This document shows, one piece after another, positions 10,762 through 22,799 of a stretch of DNA of 64,000 nt. Below the pieces are notes generated by a model. That model made no database searches. It was not told the DNA's origin and saw nothing but the letters and a program-made list of their open reading frames with translations. Within the stretch, counting starts at the first letter, position 1; each line of letters begins with the position of its first letter. The DNA comes from Chlorocebus sabaeus (lineage: Eukaryota; Chordata; Mammalia; Primates; Cercopithecidae), in the NCBI RefSeq assembly GCF_047675955.1, contig NC_132910.1, forward strand, positions 89,678,923 to 89,742,922, given 5' to 3'. A program made the position numbers and the translations under genes.

Positions 10762-13275
10762 ATGCTTGACTCCTGCATACCAAGGTGTATTCCCAAACAA
10801 CTTCCCAAACAACTTCCTGCATAGTTGCTCTTTTACTCCAGGCTGCTTGGTACCCAACCTCAATTCTTTATTCCCTGCACCCAGATCATTCCTCATACTT
10901 GCATTATGAGAAGGTAAGGTAGCATGTATGCATAGTTCATCCCCAGAAATGTAACTCCTGTGTATCCAGAAGCCTCACCTGGCTCCAGCCTGTTCTCTGG
11001 GGGTGATGAAAGAACAGGACTTTATGCCTATTTTTTGTAAACTTCTACTCTATAAACTACCCACCCCATGAAAAAGTTTATTTCTTAATCCCCTTCTTGC
11101 AACATTGTGGTATTTATCTTCATTTACCTTGTCATACCTCCTCATTACCTGCATTTAAAAACTGAGAGGTTCCACATGAAAATCTGGATGGCTGATATGT
11201 CTTAAAATAGCCTACATTCCCAAATGGCAGCAAACAGCTAGATATCAAAAGCCAGTGGTCCACTATTTCTTAAATTTAAGCTTCAGCTGTCATGTAGCAT
11301 CATGCTAACCCTGAGATTTACCTGACTGTAGAGTAAGAGGAATGTGAATTATTTCTTGGACCTGGAGCTCTACCCTATATTTGCTCCAACACACACTCAT
11401 TGTATTCCTGTCTGGTCCTTGTAGGTTATGAATAGGTTATGATGCTGATCTAAATCCACTAAGAGATGTAACTAGATTGTCTAAAGGGGAAAGTGAAGGA
11501 GACCTTCTGTTTTAAGTGTAGGTGAAGGAGTCACCCTGAAGAATGGGAAATAGGAGAGAGTTCATGGTTTCCAAAGAGACAGACCTGTGAACTGTGGGAA
11601 GGGACATTGCCAGCAGACTTTGCAGCAGCCTACCCTGAGCAACAATTCCAGAGAGATGACAGAGGACCAGCCTTGCACAAGGCATCACATGGAGCTAGGA
11701 GTGATGGCCAGAAGACATCCTGCATGACCTCAGAAGTTGCTTTATGTAACCCAAAATAAAGAGCTATGAAAACCAACTAGCACTGGGCTTCCCACCCACA
11801 GTAGTGAGGCTTAAGGGATCTTTAATTGTGCCTTCGATGAAAAAAGAGCTAGCCTATCGCTGTGCCAATATCTTCCATTTGCCCCTCCAGAGCCACTCTC
11901 CTCTATTCTCCATTTTGTTCACTGCTCCAAGGCAGCTTATTTATGGATGACATCAGAAAGCTACCAAGTCCTCTGAGTTCCAGTTGAGTTTGGTTAATGG
12001 GGAACCTCAGGTGATTCTGTGAAGAAGAGTAGGAGTTCTCTCCCAGCAAAATCATCTCAAGCTGTAGATGCCCCGCCATCCAAAGATTACTGCTTTTCCC
12101 AAGGTGGCTAAAGCTACCCCAGTCTCTCTAAGTTCTGCATGCCTGAGGGTGGTAACAACTCTGCTGCTGAGCCTCAGGTTATGACACCATGGCCTGCAGT
12201 TCCCCTATACCACACCTTCATTAAACAGAGATTTTCAAATGGATGAAGAAACCCTCATTGGATTAGCCTGTTTCAAACACACCGTCTGTTTCCTGCTGGG
12301 ACCTTGACGGATACAACCCCAATGTGATGGAACAGTTCACACCTGTCACACTACAAGAAACAGCATTACAGTGGTAGGAGTAGCAGGGCTGGGATCAGAA
12401 GCTGACCACTGAATGAGATTGCTCCCAGATCCAGAACAGACATAGTTTTACCAGGGATCACAGAGCTTCGTAACCAGATGCACACACTTGATCATAGCAG
12501 AAGTTATAAGTTATATTGGTATCAAAGCTGCTGCCTTTATATTTAAATTAAGCACTTCAAACATAGAATTCTATTCAATTAGAAGATTCCAATAGTAATT
12601 GCCAACTAAAGGAGAAAAATAAGAGGGAAATAGAAAAGGAGATATTTTATAGAGTGAGATAAAAACACACAGAACTACAAAGGAAAAGAGATGCAAAAAA
12701 CACAGCACAGAATTTGGGCTTTCCACTAGGACAGGGCCAGGGGTTCTCTGGGTTTGGTGGGCAAAAGGCTTCTACATAGCAGTTGTATGCTTTAAGGCGA
12801 AGCATGGGCTTCAAGGTGTTGTCTACTGCTGCACAGACCTCTTGTCCCCCAGATCCTGCATCCTTTGTAACCCTTAAGCAGGTCATACTGAATGTGGGGC
12901 ACAAGGCAGGATCCAGAGAGGTTAATACACACTTGGAAGAGGGAGCAAAAGAAGGGCTATGTTTATGACTGGAATACTTAAGAAGGGTCTAGGAACTTAC
13001 CTAGCTTTCAGTTCAAAGACCATGGATGTTGCATAAGAAGACCCAAACCCTGTTTTCTACCTGGGTCCCTTTTCCTCAGATGTGGTGCCTCAAAGGCATA
13101 GCTTTACAGCTGTCCCTGCCTTTGTTCACACACTGGGCACCAGATCCTCTCTGTACAGTGGAAATCTTAAGGTCAGGCCTGCTAGTGTGATGGAATGTTC
13201 ACAAACAGCATGGAACGCTGTGTGTAATTGTGTGAGGGACTTGTTTTGTGTGAAGGTTTAAGAAATAGCTGGTAT
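10762..13275. other. Unassigned intergenic sequence
   Basis: About 2.5 kb without a recognised repeat or gene. Opposed short ORFs at 12647-12968 overlap each other and lack conserved motifs. The 11.48-12.36 kb part may hold a decayed LTR, but no boundaries are visible. Confidence 0.35.
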
Positions 13276-13288
13276 AAGATTTAGTCTT

Positions 13289-13585
13289 GGCCAGATGCAG
13301 TGGCTCAAACCTGTAATCCCAGCACTTTGAGTGGATTGCTTGAGCTCAGAAGTTCAAAACCAGCCTGGGTAACATGACAAAACCCCGTCTCTACCAAATA
13401 CACACACAAAAAAAAAAATTAGCCAGGCGTGGTGTGCACACCTGTGGTCCCAGATACTTAGGAGGCTGAGGTGGGAGGATGGCTTGAGCCTGGGAGGCGG
13501 AGAATGCAATGAGCACAGATCACGCCACTGCACTCCATCCTGGGCTATAGAGTGAGACCCTGTATCAGAAAAAAGAAAACAAAAA
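13289..13585 (+). mobile_element. AluJ-type SINE
   Basis: A diverged dimeric Alu with a deletion in its left arm after 'cccagcactttga'. It is flanked by 'aagatttagtct' (13276-13287) and 'aagatgtagtct' (13586-13597), a 12-bp duplication with one mismatch. Divergence indicates the old AluJ group. Confidence 0.88.
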
Positions 13586-13597
13586 AAGATGTAGTCT

Positions 13598-14639
13598 CAT
13601 GGAAGTCAATATAGCCTGGTTAAGCTGAAAATAGAAAGTGGAACATCTGAGTCATGGTGCTAGTGCACAGTTTGGGCATTGTTCACAACTACTGGCTAGG
13701 GCTAGTGTTCAGAAATAATATGTGGACTTGGAACTGGAGCACTTCACATAGGACTCTCCAAATTCTAGACAGGACTTGCAGTCACTATTCACAGATGAAA
13801 TCATCAGATGACAATGGAGCCAATTCTCCTCGTTAGAACAGCCCCCTGGCTCCAAACTTCACAAAGAATTTACAGCATTGTAACAGAATTTAACTGTATT
13901 CAACTCAGTGTGAATCACACACATAATATTTGTGCTATGGTTAAATGATTAAAAGAATCCAACTTTTATGTTTAAGACAAAGCCTCCTGGAATTGGTTCA
14001 AAGGCTGGAATTAATTCAGGAGCTGGTACATAACTTTGGAGATGCATTTATCCATCATTTGCCAGTGGTTACACATTGCATCAGGGAACATTACCACCCT
14101 GAAAGCCTCACTTCTGGGCTCCCTCTGTGTCCTATATTGTGTCATTTGAAAGCCCTAGAGCCAAAAGCAAAAGTCACACAATGTATGCTTGAGGCATGTT
14201 ACTGTCAGTACAATGTGAGTCAAAGACTGCCCAAATCCAGCTAGTTCGTCTATCTATAGCTCAAATCAGAAGTCCAGGAGTATGTAAAGTAAAAGGTAAA
14301 GTAAAAGGGGTATCTGGTACACAAGGTATCTCCAGAAACTTAATTTATAATAAGAGGTGTGCTTAACAAACAAGGAATTAGAGCAGAAAGAATTGAACAG
14401 TCTTGAGGTATATTTGGTCCTAACTGCAACGGACCTTAAAAAATTAGATGCGCTTTAGCATAACACATATCTTTGTAAAAAACAGGATATTTTTGTCCAT
14501 GAAACACAGTTTTTTCTTTATTAATTGTTAGATAATTGCATATTTTGGCTATATTGACTTTGCTCTTTTATTTTTACTTTTTACATTTTTTTAATAGATG
14601 ATACATTCAAATACCAAAAAGTCCGAAAGCAACTGTTTT
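13598..14639. other. Unassigned intergenic sequence
   Basis: A 99-codon plus frame at 13945-14244 has no recognisable domain and only weak coding character. No repeat was recognised. Confidence 0.35.
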
Positions 14640-14785
14640 AGAAAACTAAACAGAACATCTGCATGTCCTGTGACCCAGAAATGCCTCTTATAGATACACA
14701 CCCAACAGGAATGTATACCTACATTACCAAAAGACATGTATGAGATTGTCCATCACAGTACTATTTTCATAATAGCTCTGCCAAA
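14640..14785 (+). mobile_element. LINE-1 (L1M) fragment
   Basis: 'gtcctgtgacccagaaatgc' and 'ttttcataatagctctgcc' follow the ORF2-end/3' UTR junction of old L1s, also seen in the 58-60 kb element. Strongly diverged. Confidence 0.55.
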
Positions 14786-14984
14786 TGCTGGCTTCTGCAA
14801 TATATCACCAAATTATCTGTTCAGAAGATAAAGCTGAGTTTACTGCTTACCACAGTAAACGAGAGCATTATCTTCCAGAGTTTTAGTAGCATCTCAGGGT
14901 AGGGGAGGAAAACTGTGAAGATTTGGGTTTGGCTTGTTGACCTCCGACCCAAACCTACAAATTTATTGTTTGTAAATTGTAGGA

Positions 14985-15105
14985 TGCTTGATGGTATAAT
15001 TCAGCATTCATTCTAAAGGCCTAAGAACAAGTGAGCCAATTATGTAAATCCCAACCTGAGCACCAGAGATGAGAGGAAATGAGAAGTCTCAGCTCAATGT
15101 AGAAT
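14985..15105 (-). repeat. Partial copy of the LTR found at 15.77-16.33 kb
   Basis: 'ataattcagcattcattcta' and the following ~100 bp parallel 15940-16110 in the same orientation, including the 'gagccaat' and 'aaatccca' words and a 'gatgagagg' remnant where the other copy has its pentamer array. It is shorter and more diverged. Confidence 0.6.
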
Positions 15106-15379
15106 GCGTGATTAGGGTTCAATAATATAAAGATATAAAAGTTTAGGATTGATGGACATAAGGAGGCAAGTATTTTGAGGTGAAGCTTTCCAAGATTCTT
15201 GGAAAGTACACCATCCTTGGGTGCTATCTATTTAAAAGTAGAACAGCCTGATATTTCTTTAAATGGGATTTTTGTAAGAGTCTTAACAATAAAGTTGTCT
15301 GCACCTTGTATCTACCCAGTCAAAGGTTTTCTGAAATATTTACATTAAAATAAACAGTACATTTGTAGAAGGTTTAGGG

Positions 15380-15570
15380 CAGAGGTCAGCAAACTACGTC
15401 TGTGGGCCAAATCCAGTCTGTTTTTGCAAATAAAGTTTGGAACACTGCCAAATCCTTTCATTAGATATGGACTATAGCTGCTTTCCTACAACACAGCGCT
15501 CTCTGTTGTCTGATTCTACTGGCAGCCTGTGCCTTTCATTATATTTGTGCTACTTTACAGCTTAAAAAGT
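15380..15570 (-). mobile_element. MER1-like hAT-Charlie element
   Basis: 'cagaggtcagcaaactacgt' at the left resembles the terminal repeat of the MER1 group, and the following 'gggccaaatccagtctg' and 'gcaaataaagttt' fit the same non-autonomous DNA transposon. The right end is unclear. Confidence 0.65.
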
Positions 15571-15825
15571 TGGAGACAATGGATAGTAATACAAATTACT
15601 CTTGTCTGTAGATACATAAATGAATTTTGTCAGCTGAAGATATAATTGATTATTGCCCTGTGGATATTGGTTAATTTTGCATCTTTTAGCTAATTTATTT
15701 CAGCATTCCTAATTGCCTATATATGTGTCTGTTCTTGGATTCTGTTTGAAGTGGTTTCTTAAATATATATTTGTATTAGTCATGGTTCTCCAGAGAATCA
15801 GAACCAATAGGAGATACATATATAT

Positions 15826-15828
<3 letters not shown>

Positions 15829-15875
<47 letters not shown>
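15829..15875. repeat. (CA)n(TA)n compound microsatellite
   Basis: About 16 CA units pass directly into about 7 TA units. It sits in the LTR near where its A/T-rich poly(A)-signal region would be. Confidence 0.9.
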
Positions 15876-16033
15876 CCTGGACATCAAGAAGACCCATAAT
15901 CTGATGTCTGCAAGCTGCAAAGCCAGGAAAGCTGGCAGCATAATTCAGTATTCATTCTGAAGGCCTGAGAACCAAGTGAGCCAATGGTGCAAATCCCAAT
16001 TAGAGGGCCAGAGAAAGTGAGATAATGAGATGA

Positions 16034-16095
16034 TGAGATGAGATGAGATGAGATGAGATGAGATGAGATGAGATGAGATGAGATGAGATGAGATG
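16034..16095. repeat. (GATGA)n pentanucleotide array
   Basis: About 12 near-perfect copies of a 5-bp unit, grown from a short 'gatgagatg' seed normally present in this LTR. Confidence 0.92.
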
Positions 16096-16439
16096 TCCCA
16101 GCTCAAGCAGTTTAGGTAGGAAAAAAGGAACAAACTCCTTCTTCCTCTGCTTTTTCTTCTATGCAGGCCCTCAACAGATTGGAAGATGCCCAGGCAGTTG
16201 GGGACGGCAATCTACTCTCTCAATCTACTGATTCAAATGCTAATCACATCCAGAAACATCCTCACAGACATACCCAGAAATGATCTTTAATCTGGGCCAG
16301 TGAAATTGACACATAAAATTTAACCATCACAATATCTCACCAGTATCCTCATTAATTGATGAGTTAAAATCTTTGACACGTGTACATTTTATATTTGTAT
16401 GAGAATTTTGATTTTGCCTGTTTTAGTGGTTAATTTTTA

Positions 16440-16660
16440 ACAGAAGTGGGCAGTCATGCATGTGGTTATCAGTCACTGGGGAGCAAGTAGTGACCAGAGC
16501 ACACCTGAGCCAGACTGCTGAGGTGCAGGTAACACTCTATTCCTAGATATGGGTGCTGATTACACAGATGAACACTTTGAGCTGTAGACTGAGGTTCTTT
16601 GCAATTTTCTGAATATATGTTGTACTTCAATGAAAAGCTCATTTTTAAATAAATATATAA
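16440..16660 (+). mobile_element. LINE-1 (L1M) 3' end
   Basis: 'gggtgctgattacacagatg', 'ttgtacttcaatgaaaagct' and the A-rich end match the 3' UTR of old L1 elements in sense orientation. The 5' limit is approximate. Confidence 0.6.
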
Positions 16661-16779
16661 ATAAACAAAACGTCTAAAGGTATCTAGAGAAATATCTCCC
16701 CCCGGCTAATGATTTCCCACCTCAGCATTAGTCACTTTATTAGGTATTTTTATTTATCATTCCAGACTTTTTTAAAGGA

Positions 16780-17045
16780 TATACAAGGAAATAAGAATAC
16801 AGATTCTTATTCCCTCAGCACTTTTTTCACAAAAGATAGCATGAAAGATACAACATACATACTGTTCTGTGCCTTTTATTTTTCACTTAACAATGAATCT
16901 TGGAGATCTCTTCTTATCAGTACATGGAGCTCCTCCATTCTTTATTACAGCTCCATTGTATTTCACTAAATGGATGTGCCACACTTTATTTAACCAGCCC
17001 TCTCTATTGATGGGCATTTGGGTTGTTTGTAATCTTTTGCTCCAC
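16780..17045 (-). mobile_element. Probable old LINE-1 fragment, antisense
   Basis: 'ttgatgggcatttgggttgt' and 'cattgtatttcactaaatgg' resemble the reverse complement of an old L1 3' region. A DNA-transposon origin is not excluded. Confidence 0.45.
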
Positions 17046-18728
17046 AGAAATATATTGAGCTCCTAGATAGTAATAAGAAAAAGAAAGGAAGGGAGAGGAG
17101 AAAGAGAGATGGAAATTGGGAGTGAGAATGGGTTGTCAGTGGCACAAAGGCCTGAGCACATGTCGGGGTAGGGAACACCCAAGATTAGGGTGGGTAGCTG
17201 TGACACCAAAGACCAATTATTTTTCCTTTAAATTTTGCCCTCTACCAGCCTTGACATTTGACTTTTTTTAAGGTTACCTACTTTAACAAAAGGCAGTCAA
17301 CATACACTGCATTTTTTCCAAAGAGGCTGGAGAGTATACATATATTGGATATACAGGAATTCATATAACAATGATTCAAATAGCGGACTTCCTCAACTGT
17401 GATAAAAACAAGAAGAACTCATTCCAAACAGCTAGTATTTTATTTTCAGAAATGAAATGCTAACAGTTTCCAGCTTACCACTTACCCTAAAGCAAAGAGA
17501 ACCACTTACTCAGTGAGCCACAGGAGGCTGTGACTCCCAAAGTCACTGCCCAGCAGAATGACAAGCCCAATTTGCGATTCCCCCTTATTTTCCATCCCTC
17601 TAGGATTGAAATGCCTAGCTGCTTCTTCCTAACCAAAATTTATTTTATCAAGGAAGCACCATGTTCTTTCAGGTCTAGAGAAGCCCACTCTGAACTGGAA
17701 AAGACAAAAAACGATTGTTCTCATTTGCACAACTGCTTGGAAGGAAAATGAGATTACTGGCATCAAGGGAAAATTTAAATTTTTCCCCAGGCAAGAAGAA
17801 TTGACTTTCTCTGCTCCAGGAGGAAGGTAGTTGAGAATTTACTGCACAACCTAGCTGGAAGAAAATAAGGAGCCTAATAAACCCAGGCAATTTAAGCACA
17901 TACATGCACATGCATCCAGAAAATCTCTGTGCTGTGATTTATGCAAATGTGTTAATTCATAATTAAAAGGTAATTGGGATCACTTTAATGGCCTTTTCTT
18001 CCTCTTAGACTGCCTCAGTGGCAGACCCCTGTCACATCAATTGTGAGTGTTAATATATCAGTTCCAATGATTTTATTGTCTTAAAAATAACTTAGCTGCT
18101 GCAGAGGCTGCCTTAGGGAGCTCAGTCTCCAAGGAGGAAGGTATCTAACAGCCAGTCCATTCTGATCTCCCAGTTATTGACAAGCAGAAAAAGAAACATT
18201 CACTTTTAATAATAGGGCTCTCTTTCATGCAAAGATAGTAGAAGAATTCTAAGAATAAATAATTCATGCTCCTCCAAGCTCTCTGAGAATAAATTTGTTC
18301 CTTTTCTGTTTTGTTTTTCTTCAAGATATGACATCTTAGGAAGAAGGGACTGGGGGAAAGAAAGCACTTTCTGCTTCTGTGGATATAAACACACAGTGTT
18401 TTATTCCCTAGTGCAACAAAACCTCAAGATCAACAGACAAGAGCTGAAAACCCTCTCCCACCAGACACAGTGCCATCTAAATGTTATCTCAAAAGATAGC
18501 ATTTCATAAACAGTTTCAACAAAAGGATGTCAGTTTTTCCTTTATGTGCATGCACAAAATCGCTTTTCAGGAAAAAAATGACCATTACCAAATCCATCAT
18601 AAAATTAATTACATTTAGTTGACCACATTGGCTGGCTGGCTATAACTCTTGCTGTATTTTCAAAAAGTGTGTTTCATTTCATTTGTCATTAAAGGAAAAA
18701 AATTGTAGTTTTCCAACATACTGTCTAT
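17046..18728. other. Unassigned intergenic sequence
   Basis: No gene or repeat was recognised. A purine-rich patch lies near 17078-17115. The 17.9-18.2 kb part has relatively balanced composition and could be conserved non-coding sequence, but nothing here proves it. Confidence 0.35.
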
Positions 18729-18895
18729 TGGTGGTTCTCAAACTTCAGTGTATGCCACAATTCCCAAAGAAATTTAACTAAATACAGATTCCTTGGCACT
18801 CTCCCTCAAAATTCCTATTTACTTTTTCTGGTATAAGGAACAGGTAATTCTGGTTTACTTAAGCTATGGTTTCAGAAACACTACACTCTGATTCT
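18729..18895. mobile_element. MER5A-like hAT-Charlie element
   Basis: 'ggtggttctcaaacttcagt' at the left and 'aacactacactctga' at the right fit a diverged MER5A, a short non-autonomous hAT element. Confidence 0.6.
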
Positions 18896-19003
18896 AATTA
18901 TTCATGTTAGTTCTCATGAAAATATTCACATTAATTCTAATGAAATATAATGTGACTTAATACTATATGTAAGAATTTCCTCCCTGACTTAATTTTGATG
19001 TGA

Positions 19004-19770
19004 ATAGGAGGCAGCGAAATACTGGGTAGAAGGGGGCAGTTCCCCAGCAAAGGCCCCACCCTGAAGCTGGGAAACCCATGGCCCTAAATGGGAACAGGCA
19101 TTTCTGTTTTTGCACCCAAATGTTGCCTTTTCCAAGACCACTCTGGCCTGCCATGCAACTATCCTGTGTCCATATAAACTCCAAGCTCCACTGGCAAAGT
19201 GGTAGAATGGCATGACAGAGAAGGAGAGAAGAGAAGGAGTGTCTGAACATCGGGAAGATTTTGGCTGGGGACAGTCGGAGAGGAGATCAGCTGCATGACG
19301 ACTAAACTCCAGGGGAAGATCATCTTCCCACTCCATCCCCTTTCCAGGTCCCCATCCATCCCACTGAGAGCCACCCCCATCACTCAATAAAATCCCCACA
19401 TTCACCATCCTTCAAGTTTGTGTGACCTGATTCTCTGGATCCTGGACAAGGACCTGGGTACCAAGATGGCAGGGTGTAAAAGGCTGTCACCCTGACTCTC
19501 CACTGAGCTGGAATAGCCATCCATGGACAGCAACTGCTAAAAGAGCATTAAGTTTAATATATCCCTAGATGCTACAGTGAGCCTGGAGCCCAAAAGTGCT
19601 CACCCCAGCTCCTGCACCTGCCCATCTGCATGTTCCTACTCCCATAAGGGGTTTGGTCAGGGAACTCTCCCATTTTAATTTCATTGGTAATTTCCTAAAA
19701 TTGACTGTTGATTCCTATGTTCCTTTCACTGGACTGCTCCTTTGAGGAAATTACCTATTTAGATTATCTA
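19004..19770 (+). mobile_element. Solo class I ERV LTR
   Basis: The block starts near 'tgtgaataggaggcagcgaa' and shows LTR anatomy in order: a TATA-like 'tccatataaactcc' near 19168, a poly(A) signal within 'cactcaataaaatcc' near 19381-19395, then U5-like sequence to about 19770. No internal retroviral genes adjoin it, so it is probably a recombined solo LTR. Family unassigned. Antisense ORFs of up to 139 codons within it are chance. Confidence 0.65.
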
Positions 19771-20754
19771 AATGACGCTATGGAGCCATAATTCTTGACA
19801 AAACTGAAGCAGGAAAAGAAAACTGCCACAAAATTGGGGAGTCAACAAGTTCATTGAAGAACTGATAAAAGCTATGTGCCTCTTTCCAAGGAAAAAATAA
19901 GGCACATTCACACAAATTTTACACCATTTCAATAGGTTCACAGACCTTAGACTAGAGATTTCTATCCTAATGTGTTCATAAGTCACAAATTTAAAGACAA
20001 ATTCTTATTTGAGTTTAGGAATATGAAGGCAATATGTTCTGTCACACAGTGTGGCTACAACTAAATGTAGTATCATGGAAGCTTCATGAAACATGAGGCA
20101 GATCTTCCAGTTCTAAGAAACATAAAAGACATTTGTTAACAAACATGCCACTTCCAAACTTTCTGATGTAAAATAAAGTTTAGCAGCTAATTATTTCCTA
20201 TAATTCATGGAAGTAGCCAGAGCCAATCATTTTAAATCCAAAAGTACAAGAATTTAAGAGGGAAAATGTTAAGAATGGGATAGAAACGGGATGAGTTTTT
20301 GTACTTGATTTCTTATATTCCTGAAATAAACCCCAAAATCTCTAATTTTGTTGATACATTAGTACTGTGTAAACAAAGTAAAGCATTCTGTTATGCATTA
20401 GTGACTAATTGTACATCGACGGCCTATTATATCATATTTAGTAATTCAGCAAAAGAGAAGAACACTAGCAAGGTCTAAGCAGAACCAGAAATTTCATGAA
20501 GATATTAAGTTTACTCATCATATTTTATCTATCTGATTGCACAATTAAAGGAATGGTGAGATCATGTCTACAAAGCAAAGTGAGCCTCTCTAAAGAAAGA
20601 TATTACAATAATGCAAAGCATTGCTTCACCATCTTAAAATGGAATATCATTGCCATTCATTTAAAAAGTTCTAGGATAATTAAATAAACTGAGAGTTTTT
20701 AAAAAGACTTTGTCCAGAGGCAAGGGTAGATGAGGGACTATTAATCCAGACTGT
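19771..20754. other. Unassigned intergenic sequence
   Basis: AT-rich sequence with no gene, RNA or repeat recognised by eye. Confidence 0.35.
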
Positions 20755-21180
20755 GACCAGTTGCTTATTGCTGTGTAAGAAACTAACGTAAAATTTAGTG
20801 GCTTAAAGTAACAATTTACTTATGCTTCTGTGGGTCAGTATTTTGGGCTGCATTCATCAGGAACAGTTTCATCTATGCTCTATGTGGTGTCAACTGGGCT
20901 CACTCATCTGTCTGAGGCCTCAGCTGGAACAACTTGAATGATTGAGATGACTGCACTGTCTGGGTCTCTCTCCACATGGTCTCTCATTCCCCCATAGACA
21001 GGGCTCCAAGAGGACTAAAACAAAACCTTCAAAGTCTCTTAAGGCCTCAGCTCAGATCTCACATAGTGTCACTTCCACTGTGTTATGTTGATCAAAGGAA
21101 GCTACTAAGTCAGTCAACAGTGGGAAAATAAACTCTACCTCTTCACAGGAGGAATTGCAAATAATTTGTGGCTGTTTTTA
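20755..21180. repeat. Old interspersed repeat, probably LTR-derived
   Basis: 'ttgcttattgctgtgtaaga' followed by 'tttagtggcttaaagtaaca' and 'cttctgtgggtcagtatttt' is a word order shared by a common mammalian repeat, probably ERVL/MaLR-class. Highly diverged. Confidence 0.45.
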
Positions 21181-21610
21181 ATCTAACAAAGACACTATTC
21201 CATAAAACTGTACTACATACAATGCAAGATTTTTTTTTTAATAGAAAAGAAAATGCACTTCATTAAGACTATTGACCTGAATGCTAAAGAATGATAAGCG
21301 GGTAAATGTAGTTTGTGACAACTTAATAAGCTATTGTATTTTGTTGGGGATAGGAGGTGCAGAAAGATGGATGGAATGCTAGATACATGATGTATCCATT
21401 TGGATAAATTATTCTGGTAAGTTCCAAAAGCTATGAGAAACTGTTATGTTTAATTTTAATAACTATTGTTAAGTTGATGGATTAGCAAATATCTTGCCAA
21501 TATTAATATCTAAGATAAAATGGTTTTGTTTCAACACTGATTGCGTGACATGAACTCATGCACTAGTTAACTAGATCCAATGGTCAAATGACATCACATA
21601 GCTCTTTTAT

Positions 21611-21763
21611 TTTTTTTATTTTTATTTTTTTTTAAATTTATTTATTATTATTAAACTTCAAGTTGTAGGGTACATGTGCACAACGTGCAGGTTTGCTACA
21701 TATGTATACTTGTGCCATGTTGGTGTGCTGCAGAGTTATACCTGATGTAAATGACGAGTAAAT
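21611..21763 (-). mobile_element. LINE-1 3' end with inverted 5' tip
   Basis: A T-rich reverse tail (21607-21650) precedes antisense L1 3' UTR ('gggtacatgtgcacaacgtg') up to 'gtgctgca' near 21732. The next ~27 bp (to 21759) are the same L1 region in the opposite orientation. 'tcacatagctctttta' occurs on both sides as the target-site duplication. This is a clean twin-priming product. Confidence 0.85.
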
Positions 21764-21779
21764 CACATAGCTCTTTTAA

Positions 21780-22790
21780 AAGAAGAAATATGTTTCAAGT
21801 ACATAGAATGGGTTGTGATGTGGAATAACAAAAAATCTTTTCACACGTTTTCAACTATGTCTCTACTTTAAACAGAAGAAAAATACAGAAACAAGCAAAT
21901 AGGAAACTTTAACAGACTTGTAGTTATGTGTATTCTAGTCCTAATATACCAGGAATTTGCTTCATGACATTACATAAAATAGAGATTTCTCCAACACAAT
22001 TACAGTAGCAGTAGATGATATCTGTATAGTTCTTCCAGTCTTAATATAACTACATACACAACTATGCACATATAAGCATAGATGCATACACACATAAACA
22101 TACATGCAGATAAAGAGAAAGAACTTTCAGAAAATAATATTGTGTTTGAGAAAAACACAATTAAGGAATTCACTTTTTGTTACTGTTCTTGGCCCTTTAT
22201 TCCCAAACTAATTACTCACTAAATACTTATAACTCTAAATCTTTCATTTTAGCAAAAACCTTTGATATTCCATTTATGCTCTCATAGTAGGCTTCTTTTA
22301 AAGATTTCTTCTTAACAAATTTTTTTTTAAATAGCTCTAAATTGGATTGTCCCACCATGACAACATCATAAAAACTAAATTTCAGAATTCTAGAAATGGA
22401 AAGATCTAGATTTACTTTGTTTTTTAGCCATTAAAAAGTATACTAATATAGCTTGAATTGAGTGTTCTATTTACAAATACTTTAAACGATTTCTTAATGT
22501 TGTTTATGTATATTTAGAACACTTCTATAAAAATTGAAGGCTAATGTTATTGTACCAATTTTCCTTATAGAAAAATTGAGTAATAAATTGGTGGAGAACT
22601 TGCTGCCATATTCTTGTTAACAGATGATGGATTAACAGATGGGAGCCCAGATAATGGGAAATTTTAATCAGATTCAACATACTTCTTGCTAAGACAGGCA
22701 AAACTTTTTCAGTTCTAGAAATGTACTTTGGTAGGCTGACAACCTTTAAATAAAACATGATTAACAGAGATTTTGGCTATCAGCTGTGAT
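21780..22790. other. Unassigned intergenic sequence
   Basis: AT-rich, with 'acatacacacataaaca'-type low complexity around 22050-22110. No gene or repeat family recognised. Confidence 0.35.
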
Positions 22791-22799
22791 ACAGTATTA

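Larger units (their letters stand above)
15772..16331 (-). mobile_element. Solo LTR, TG...CA ends, ERVL/MaLR-age
   Basis: Ends are 'tgtattagtcatggttctcc' and 'ttaaccatcaca', with a 4-bp repeat 'atat' on both sides. It contains a (CA)n/(TA)n tract at 15829-15875 and a (GATGA)n array at 16034-16095. The family is one of the common mammalian LTRs but I do not assign a name. Confidence 0.65.

Noticed and set aside
13945..14244. 99-codon plus ORF as a leucine-rich small protein
   Set aside because: Hydrophobic-looking start but no domain, no Kozak context and no neighbouring exons that I could recognise.
16034..16095. CRISPR-like or regulatory repeat array
   Set aside because: It is a simple 5-bp tandem repeat without spacers, inside a primate LTR.
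18989..19408. 139-codon minus-strand ORF as a gene
   Set aside because: It lies antisense within a solo LTR, overlaps other frames, and has no recognisable domain.
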